Shown: positions 55,731-64,000 of the stretch, piece after piece
Position numbering within the stretch: position 1 is the stretch's first letter
How the letters are laid out: each line of letters starts with the position of its first letter
NCBI RefSeq assembly: GCF_910591885.1
Contig: NW_025963643.1
Coordinates: 99,288 to 163,287, forward strand
Source: Bombus terrestris
Lineage: Eukaryota > Arthropoda > Insecta > Hymenoptera > Apidae
Direction of reading: 5' to 3'
DNA length: 64,000 bases
Notes under the pieces: model-generated
What the model saw: the letters and a program-made list of their open reading frames with translations, nothing else
What the model was told of the DNA's origin: nothing
The model's database searches: none
Position numbers and translations under genes: made by a program

Positions 55731-56190
55731 GTGGGAAAACGTGGGACAACGTGGGACACCGTTGGACATCGCGGGACACCGTGGGACACCGTGGGACAAC
55801 GTGGGACAACGTGGGAAAACGTGGGACAACGTGGGACACCGTTGGACATCGCTGGACACCGTTGGACATCGTTGGACACCGTGGGACAACGTGGGACAAC
55901 GTGGGACAACGTGGGACAACGTGGGACAACGTGGGACAACGTGGGACAACGTGGGACAACGTGGGACAACGTGGGAAACCATGGAACAACGTGGGACAAC
56001 GTGGGACACCGTTGGACATCGTTGGACATCGTTGGACACCGTGGGACAACGTGGGACAACGTGGGACAACGTGGGAAAACGTGGGACACCGTTGGACATC
56101 GTTGGACATCGTTGGACACCGTGGGACAACGTGGGACAACGTGGGACAACGTGGGACAACGTCGGACAACGTGGGACAACGTCGGACAAC
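55731..56190 (+). repeat. Module Q core, copy 4
   Basis: Markers at 55731, 55811, 56071, 56161 and 56181; core length 460 bp. Private changes at 55771-55790 (GCGGGACACC then GTGGGACACC) replace the usual GCTGGACACC and GTTGGACACC. A shortened relative at 52831-53150 has the first two AAAAC units but lacks the paired GTCGG units. Confidence 0.9.
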
Positions 56191-57090
56191 GTGGGACAAC
56201 GTGGGACATCGTGGGACAACGTGGGACAACGTGGGACAACGTGGGACAACGTGGGACAACGTGGGACACCGTTGGACACCGTGGGACACCGTTGGACACC
56301 GTTGGACATCGTTGGACACCGTGGGACAACGTGGGACAACGTGGGACAACGTGGGACAACGTGGGACATCGTGGGACAACGTGGGACAACGTGGGACAAC
56401 GTGGGACATCGTTGGACACCGTTGGACACCGTGGGACAACGTGGGACAACGTGGGACAACGTGGGACAACGTGGGACAACGTGGGACAACGTGGGACAAC
56501 GTGGGACAACGTGGGACAACGTGGGACAACGTGGGACAACGTGGGACAACGTGGGACAACGTGGGACATCGTGGGACAACGTGGGACAACGTGGGACACC
56601 GTTGGACATCGTTGGACAACGTGGGACAACGTGGGACAACGTGGGACAACGTGGGACACCGTTGGACACCGTTGGACACCGTTGGACACCGTTGGACATC
56701 GTTGGACACCGTGGGACAACGTGGGACAACGTGGGACAACGTGGGAAACCATGGAACAACGTGGGACAACGTGGGACACCGTTGGACATCGTTGGACAAC
56801 GTGGGACAACGTGGGACAACGTGGGACAACGTGGGACAACGTGGGACATCGTGGGACAACGTGGGACAACGTGGGACAACGTGGCACAACGTGGGACACC
56901 GTTGGACATCGTTGGACACCGTGGGACAACGTGGGACAAGGTGGGACAACGTGGGACAACGTGGGAAACCATGGAACAACGTGGGACAACGTTGGACACC
57001 GTGGGACAACGTGGGACAACGTGGGACAACGTGGGAAACCATGGAACAACGTGGGACAACGTGGGACACCGTTGGACATCGTTGGACAAC

Positions 57091-58460
57091 GTGGGACAAC
57101 GTGGGACAACGTGGGACAACGTGGGACAACGTGGGACAACGTGGGACAACGTGGGACATCGTGGGACAACGTGGGACAACGTGGGACAACGTGGGACAAC
57201 GTGGGACACCGTTGGACAACGTGGGACACCGTTGGACATCGTTGGACACCGTGGGACAACGTGGGACAACTTGGGACCACGTGGGACAACGTGGGACAAC
57301 GTGGGACAACGTGGGACAACGTGGGACAACGTGGGACAACGTGGGACAACGTGGGACATCGTAGGACAACGTGGGACAACGTGGGACAACGTGGGACAAC
57401 GTGGGACAACGTGGGACACCGTTGGACATCGTTGGACACCGTGGAACAACGTGGGACAACGTGGGACAACGTGGGACAACGTGGGACAACGTGGGACAAC
57501 GTGGGAAACCATGGAACAACGTGGGACAACGTGGGACACCGTTGGACATCGTTGGACAACGTGGGACAACGTGGGACAACGTGGGACAACGTGGGACAAC
57601 GTGGGACAACGTGGGACAACGCGGGACAACGTGGGACAACGTGGGAAACCATGGAACAACGTGGGACAACGTGGGACACCGTTGGACATCGTTGGACATC
57701 GTTGGACACCGTGGGACAACGTGGGACACCGTTGGACATCGCTGGACACCGTTGGACACCGTGGGACAACGTGGGACAACGTGGGAAAACGTGGGACAAC
57801 GTGGGACACCGTTGGACATCGCTGGACACCGTTGGACATCGTTGGACACCGTGGGACAACGTGGGACAACGTGGGACAACGTGGGACAACGTGGGACAAC
57901 GTGGGACAACGTGGGACAACGTGGGACAACGTGGGACAACGTGGGAAACCATGGAACAACGTGGGACAACGTGGGACACCGTTGGACATCGTTGGACATC
58001 GTTGGACACCGTGGGACAACGTGGGACAACGTGGGACAACGTGGGACAACGTCGGACAACGTGGGACAACGTGGGACATCGTGGGACAACGTGGGACAAC
58101 GTGGGACAACGTGGGACAACGTGGGACAACGTGGGACAACGTGGGACAACGTGGGACAACGTGGGACAACGTGGGACAACGTGGGACAACGTGGGACATC
58201 GTGGGACAACGTGGGACAACGTGGGACAACGTGGGACAACGTGGGACAACGTGGGACACCGTTGGACATCGTTGGACACCGTGGGACAACGTGGGACAAC
58301 GTGGGACAACGTGGGACAACGTGGGACAACGTGGGAAACCATGGAACAACGTGGGACAACGTGGGACACCGTTGGACATCGTTGGACAACGTGGGACAAC
58401 GTGGGACAACGTGGGACAACGTGGGACAACGTGGGACAACGTGGGACAACGTGGGACAAC
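57091..58460 (+). repeat. 1.77-kb spaced duplication, first copy
   Basis: It matches 58861-60230 at a constant offset of 1,770 bp over 1,370 bp. Shared rare markers are TTGGGACCAC 57271/59041, GTAGGACAAC 57361/59131 (makes TAG), GTGGAACAAC 57441/59211, GCGGGACAAC 57621/59391 and GTGGGAAAAC 57781/59551. I saw no difference within the matched stretch. Confidence 0.92.
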
Positions 58461-58860
58461 GTGGGACACCGTTGGACACCGTGGGACACCGTTGGACACC
58501 GTTGGACATCGTTGGACACCGTGGGACAACGTGGGACAACGTGGGACAACGTGGGACAACGTGGGACAACGTGGGACAACGTGGGACAACGTGGGACAAC
58601 GTGGGACAACGTGGGACAACGTGGGACAACGTGGGACAACGTGGGACAACGTGGGACACCGTTGGACAACGTGGGACACCGTTGGACATCGTTGGACACC
58701 GTGGGACAACGTGGGACAACGTGGGACAACGTGGGACAACGTGGGACAACGTGGGACAACGTGGGACAACGTGGGACAACGTGGGACACCGTTGGACATC
58801 GTTGGACACCGTGGGACAACGTGGGACAACGTGGGACAACGTGGGACAACGTGGGACAAC

Positions 58861-60230
58861 GTGGGACAACGTGGGACAACGTGGGACAACGTGGGACAAC
58901 GTGGGACAACGTGGGACAACGTGGGACATCGTGGGACAACGTGGGACAACGTGGGACAACGTGGGACAACGTGGGACACCGTTGGACAACGTGGGACACC
59001 GTTGGACATCGTTGGACACCGTGGGACAACGTGGGACAACTTGGGACCACGTGGGACAACGTGGGACAACGTGGGACAACGTGGGACAACGTGGGACAAC
59101 GTGGGACAACGTGGGACAACGTGGGACATCGTAGGACAACGTGGGACAACGTGGGACAACGTGGGACAACGTGGGACAACGTGGGACACCGTTGGACATC
59201 GTTGGACACCGTGGAACAACGTGGGACAACGTGGGACAACGTGGGACAACGTGGGACAACGTGGGACAACGTGGGAAACCATGGAACAACGTGGGACAAC
59301 GTGGGACACCGTTGGACATCGTTGGACAACGTGGGACAACGTGGGACAACGTGGGACAACGTGGGACAACGTGGGACAACGTGGGACAACGCGGGACAAC
59401 GTGGGACAACGTGGGAAACCATGGAACAACGTGGGACAACGTGGGACACCGTTGGACATCGTTGGACATCGTTGGACACCGTGGGACAACGTGGGACACC
59501 GTTGGACATCGCTGGACACCGTTGGACACCGTGGGACAACGTGGGACAACGTGGGAAAACGTGGGACAACGTGGGACACCGTTGGACATCGCTGGACACC
59601 GTTGGACATCGTTGGACACCGTGGGACAACGTGGGACAACGTGGGACAACGTGGGACAACGTGGGACAACGTGGGACAACGTGGGACAACGTGGGACAAC
59701 GTGGGACAACGTGGGAAACCATGGAACAACGTGGGACAACGTGGGACACCGTTGGACATCGTTGGACATCGTTGGACACCGTGGGACAACGTGGGACAAC
59801 GTGGGACAACGTGGGACAACGTCGGACAACGTGGGACAACGTGGGACATCGTGGGACAACGTGGGACAACGTGGGACAACGTGGGACAACGTGGGACAAC
59901 GTGGGACAACGTGGGACAACGTGGGACAACGTGGGACAACGTGGGACAACGTGGGACAACGTGGGACATCGTGGGACAACGTGGGACAACGTGGGACAAC
60001 GTGGGACAACGTGGGACAACGTGGGACACCGTTGGACATCGTTGGACACCGTGGGACAACGTGGGACAACGTGGGACAACGTGGGACAACGTGGGACAAC
60101 GTGGGAAACCATGGAACAACGTGGGACAACGTGGGACACCGTTGGACATCGTTGGACAACGTGGGACAACGTGGGACAACGTGGGACAACGTGGGACAAC
60201 GTGGGACAACGTGGGACAACGTGGGACAAC
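58861..60230 (+). repeat. 1.77-kb spaced duplication, second copy
   Basis: It pairs with 57091-58460, separated by 400 bp (58461-58860). Because several otherwise private variants are shared, this looks like one of the youngest events in the window. Confidence 0.92.
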
Positions 60231-62650
60231 GTGGGACAACGTGGGACACCGTTGGACACCGTGGGACACCGTTGGACACCGTTGGACACCGTTGGACATC
60301 GTTGGACATCGTTGGACATCGTTGGACATCGTTGGACACCGTGGGACAACGTGGGACAACGTGGGACAACGTGGGAAACCATGGAACAACGTGGGACAAC
60401 GTGGGACACCGTTGGACATCGTTGGACATCGTTGGACACCGTGGGACAACGTGGGACAACGTGGGACAACGTGGGACAACGTGGGACAACGTGGGACAAC
60501 GTGGGACAACGTGGGACAACGTGGGACAACGTGGGACAACGTGGGACAACGTGGGACAACGTGGGACAACGTGGGACAACGTGGGACAACGTGGGACACC
60601 GTTGGGCAACGTGGGACACCGTTGGACACCGTTGGACATCGTTGGACACCGTGGGACAACGTGGGACAACGTGGGACAACGTGGGACAACGTGGGACAAC
60701 GTGGGACAACGTGGGACATCGTGGGACAACGTGGGACAACGTGGGACAACGTGGGACATCGTTGGACACCGTTGGACACCGTGGGACAACGTGGGACAAC
60801 GTGGGACAACGTGGGACAACGTGGGACAACGTGGGACAACGTGGGACAACGTGGGACAACGTGGGACAACGTGGGACAACGTGGGACAACGTGGGACATC
60901 GTTGGACACCGTGGGACAACGTGGGACAACGTGGGACAACGTGGGAAACCATGGAACAACGTGGGACAACGTGGGACACCGTTGGACATCGTTGGACAAC
61001 GAGGGACAACGTGGGACAACGTGGGACAACGTGGGACAACGTGGGACAACGTGGGACAACGTGGGACACCGTTGGACACCGTGGGACACCGTTGGACACC
61101 GTTGGACATCGTTGGACAACGTGGGACAACGTGGGACAACGTGGGAAACCATGGAACAACGTGGGACAACGTTGGACACCGTGGGACAACGTGGGACAAC
61201 GTGGGACAACGTGGGAAACCATGGAACAACGTGGGACAACGTGGGACACCGTTGGACATCGTTGGACAACGTGGGACAACGTGGGACAACGTGGGACAAC
61301 GTGGGACAACGTGGGACAACGTGGGACAACGTGGGACACCGTTGGACACCGTAGGACACCGTTGGACACCGTTGGACATCGTTGGACACCGTGGGACAAC
61401 GTGGGACAACGTGGGACAACGTGGGACAACGTGGGACAACGTGGGACAACGTGGGACAACGTGGGACAACGTGGGACAACGTGGGACAACGTGGGACAAC
61501 GTGGGACAACGTGGGACATCGTGGGACAACGTGGGACAACGTGGGACAACGTGGGACAACGTGGGACACCGTTGGACAACGTGGGACACCGTTGGACATC
61601 GTTGGACACCGTGGGACAACGTGGGACAACGTGGGACCACGTGGGACAACGTGGGACAACGTGGGACAACGTGGGACAACGTGGGACAACGTGGGACAAC
61701 GTGGGACAACGTGGGACATCGTGGGACAACGTGGGACAACGTGGGACAACGTGGGACAACGTGGGACACCGTTGGACATCGTTGGACACCGTGGGACAAC
61801 GTGGGACAACGTGGGACAACGTGGGACAACGTGGGAAACCATGGAACAACGTGGGACAACGTTGGACACCGTGGGACAACGTGGGACAACGTGGGACAAC
61901 GTGGGACAACGTGGGAAACCATGGAACAACGTGGGACAACGTGGGACACCGTTGGACATCGTTGGACAACGTGGGACAACGTGGGACAACGTGGGACAAC
62001 GTGGGACAACGTGGGACAACGTGGGACAACGTGGGACACCGTTGGACACCGTGGGACACCGTTGGACACCGTTGGACATCGTTGGACACCGTGGGACAAC
62101 GTGGGACAACGTGGGACAACGTGGGACAACGTGGGACAACGTGGGACAACGTGGGACAACGTGGGACAACGTGGGACAACGTGGGACAACGTGGGACAAC
62201 GTGGGACAACGTGGGACATCGTGGGACAACGTGGGACAACGTGGGACAACGTGGGACAACGTGGGACACCGTTGGACAACGTGGGACACCGTTGGACATC
62301 GTTGGACACCGTGGGACAACGTGGGACAACTTGGGACCACGTGGGACAACGTGGGACAACGTGGGACAACGTGGGACAACGTGGGACAACGTGGGACAAC
62401 GTGGGACAACGTGGGACATCGTGGGACAACGTGGGACAACGTGGGACAACGTGGGACAACGTGGGACATCGTGGGACAACGTGGGACAACGTGGGACACC
62501 GTTGGACATCGTTGGACAACGTGGGACAACGTGGGACAACGTGGGACAACGTGGGACAACGTGGGACACCGTTGGACACCGTTGGACACCGTTGGACACC
62601 GTTGGACATCGTTGGACACCGTGGGACAACGTGGGACAACGTGGGACAAC

Positions 62651-62690
62651 GTATGAAACCATGGAACAACGTATGAAACCATGGAACAAC
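62651..62690 (+). repeat. Doubled variant marker GTATGAAACC + ATGGAACAAC
   Basis: A private form of the m marker (GTATGA instead of GTGGGA) appears twice in immediate succession, a 20-bp tandem duplication. It adds a TGA in one frame and an extra ATG. I saw it nowhere else in the window. Confidence 0.93.
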
Positions 62691-62840
62691 GTGGGACAAC
62701 GTGGGACACCGTTGGACATCGTTGGACAACGTGGGACAACGTGGGACAACGTGGGACAACGTGGGACAACGTGGGACAACGTGGGACAACGTGGGACACC
62801 GTTGGACACCGTGGGACACCGTTGGACACCGTTGGACATC

Positions 62841-62980
62841 TTTGGACACCGTGGGACAACGTGGGACAACGTGGGACAACGTGGGACAACGTGGGACAAC
62901 GTGGGACAACGTGGGACAACGTGGGACACCGTTGGACACCGTGGGACACCGTTGGACACCGTTGGACATCTTTGGACACC
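62841..62980 (+). repeat. TTTGGACACC units 130 bp apart
   Basis: TCTTTGGACA-type units occur at 62841 and 62971, each at the end of a C c C C T string, consistent with a 13-unit local duplication. The only other unit of this type that I saw is at 21531. Confidence 0.85.
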
Positions 62981-64000
62981 GTGGGACAACGTGGGACAAC
63001 GTGGGACAACGTGGGACAACGTGGGACAACGTGGGACAACGTGGGACAACGTGGGACAACGTGGGACAACGTGGGACAACGTGGGACAACGTGGGACAAC
63101 GTGGGACAACGTGGGACATCGTGGGACAACGTGGGACAACGTGGGACAACGTGGGACAACGTGGGACACCGTTGGACAACGTGGGACACCGTTGGACATC
63201 GTTGGACACCGTGGGACAACGTGGGACAACGTGGGACCACGTGGGACAACGTGGGACAACGTGGGACAACGTGGGACAACGTGGGACAACGTGGGACAAC
63301 GTGGGACAACGTGGGACATCGTGGGACAACGTGGGACAACGTGGGACAACGTGGGACAACGTGGGACAACGTGGGACACCGTTGGACATCGTTGGACACC
63401 GTGGGACAACGTGGGACAACGTGGGACAACGTGGGACAACGTGGGACAACGTGGGAAACCATGGAACAACGTGGGACAACGTGGGACACCGTTGGACATC
63501 GTTGGACAACGTGGGACAACGTGGGACAACGTGGGACAACGTGGGACAACGTGGGACAACGTGGGACAACGTGGGACAACGTGGGACACCGTTGGACACC
63601 GTGGGACACCGTTGGACACCGTTGGACATCGTTGGACACCGTGGGACAACGTGGGACAACGTGGGACAACGTGGGACAACGTGGGACAACGTGGGACAAC
63701 GTGGGACAACGTGGGACAACGTGGGACAACGTGGGACAACGTGGGACAACGTGGGACAACGTGGGACAACGTGGGACACCGTTGGACAACGTGGGACACC
63801 GTTGGACATCGTTGGACACCGTGGGACAACGTGGGACAACGTGGGACAACGTGGGACAACGTGGGACAACGTGGGACAACGTGGGACAACGTGGGACAAC
63901 GTGGGACACCGTTGGACACCGTGGGACACCGTTGGACACCGTTGGACACCGTTGGACATCGTTGGACATCGTTGGACATCGTGGGACACCGTTGGACATC

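Larger units (their letters stand above)
1..64000 (+). repeat. 10-bp satellite array, unit ACGTGGGACA, filling the whole window
   Basis: The decamer ACGTGGGACA and close variants run head-to-tail from the first base to the last with no unrelated sequence between them. The unit has 3 A, 2 C, 4 G and 1 T (60% GC), so the + strand is G- and A-rich throughout and I see no inverted segment. Most variation is substitution at unit position 1 (A, C or T), position 5 (G or T) and, less often, positions 2, 6, 7 and 9. Length change is almost absent: two 9-bp units in about 6,400. The array enters and leaves the window in mid-repeat, so its full size is unknown. No stretch holds a gene, RNA or mobile element. 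This is satellite DNA, most likely eukaryotic; I do not recognise the family. Confidence 0.98.
29519..64000 (+). repeat. Register segment III of the decamer array
   Basis: All units start at coordinates ending in 9, unbroken for about 34.5 kb, and the window ends two bases into a unit. The segment carries modules P and Q and the 1.77-kb duplication. Its typical markers are ACTTGGGACC (frequent), the TAC-ending unit of module P, paired ACGTGGGAAA units followed by TCGCTGGACA, and paired ACGTCGGACA units. Confidence 0.95.

Noticed and set aside
21793..62676. A + strand reading frame of about 13,600 codons, and similar giant frames in every frame
   Set aside because: The decamer has no stop in any frame and its length is 1 mod 3, so openness is automatic. 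All three + frames give the same peptide, there is no intron, promoter or codon bias, and frames end only at chance variants such as GTGAGA or GTAGGA.
31397..63999. Long - strand frames of 3,900-8,000 codons with CPTLSHVVPR repeats
   Set aside because: Same arithmetic artefact on the complementary strand; the start codons are simply CAT in GACATCGT or CCATGG units.
1..64000. CRISPR array
   Set aside because: There is no repeat-spacer alternation. Units of 10 bp abut directly, with no spacers, leader or cas genes.
1..64000. Telomere repeat or known centromere signal
   Set aside because: The unit is not TTAGGG-like and is 10 bp long. I saw no CENP-B-box-like string. Centromeric position is possible but not shown.
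1..64000. Repeat domain of a real protein (for example silk, antifreeze or surface protein)
   Set aside because: Such genes keep one frame and show synonymous third-position variation and non-repeat ends. Here variants fall by unit position regardless of frame, one-base deletions occur, and no unique flank is visible.
1..64000. Mobile element or LTR remnants inside the array
   Set aside because: No stretch departs from the decamer. There are no terminal repeats, target-site duplications or transposase-like sequence.
1..64000. Hypoxia-response enhancer made of ACGTG cores
   Set aside because: ACGTG is present in every standard unit by construction; a five-base core alone is not evidence of regulation.
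1..64000. Identification of the species from the satellite
   Set aside because: I do not recognise the ACGTGGGACA family with certainty, and naming an organism would be a guess. A search of satellite and genome databases with 20-30 bp of the unit would decide it.

Overview
The whole 64,000-base window is a single tandem-repeat array. The 10-bp unit is ACGTGGGACA on the + strand (TGTCCCACGT on the other). Both edges lie inside the repeat, so the true array is longer than the window. I see no unique-sequence gene, RNA gene, mobile element, CRISPR array or origin. About 6,400 units run head-to-tail, always with the G-rich strand on +. Every unit is 10 bp except two 9-bp units (27581-27589 and 29510-29518), which divide the window into three register segments.

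This architecture (GC-rich short-period satellite, higher-order repeats, tens of kilobases, no genes) points to heterochromatic or similar satellite DNA of a eukaryote in a long-read assembly. I do not recognise the satellite family and cannot name the organism. Bacterial or phage origin looks very unlikely.

Unit classes, with the letters used below: a = ACGTGGGACA (the large majority); c = CCGTGGGACA; t = TCGTGGGACA; C = CCGTTGGACA; T = TCGTTGGACA; m = the two-unit marker ACGTGGGAAA+CCATGGAACA. Units beginning with a pyrimidine usually carry GTT, and units beginning with A almost always carry GTG. The classes recur in short strings: C c C C T c; C C C C T c a a a m a a C T; C a C T c; T C c. 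These strings are assembled into larger higher-order repeats (HORs).

Layout. From 0 to 14 kb there are three copies of a ~3.7-kb HOR (A 1-3790, B 6891-10190, C 10221-14360), with a clean 520-bp tandem duplication at 5561-6600. From 14 to 21 kb there are re-used pieces of the same material plus GTT-rich patches. From 21 to 25 kb there is a ~2.1-kb duplication. From 25 to 64 kb there is a different set of modules: P (four copies of a ~640-bp core), Q (four copies of a 460-bp core) and a 1.77-kb duplication at 57-60 kb. Rare point variants shared between distant positions serve as markers for these relationships.

The very long open reading frames on both strands are a by-product of the repeat. 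Ten bases is one more than a multiple of three, so all three + frames read the same decapeptide (TWDNVGQRGT, rotated) and all three - frames read another (CPTLSHVVPR). None of these codons is a stop. I annotate no CDS. The observations most worth a second look are the near-invariant 10-bp length close to one helical turn, a quasi-continuous G-quadruplex motif with 7-nt loops, an m marker that combines a CSL/RBPJ-type motif with a strong ATG context, and the nested HOR history.
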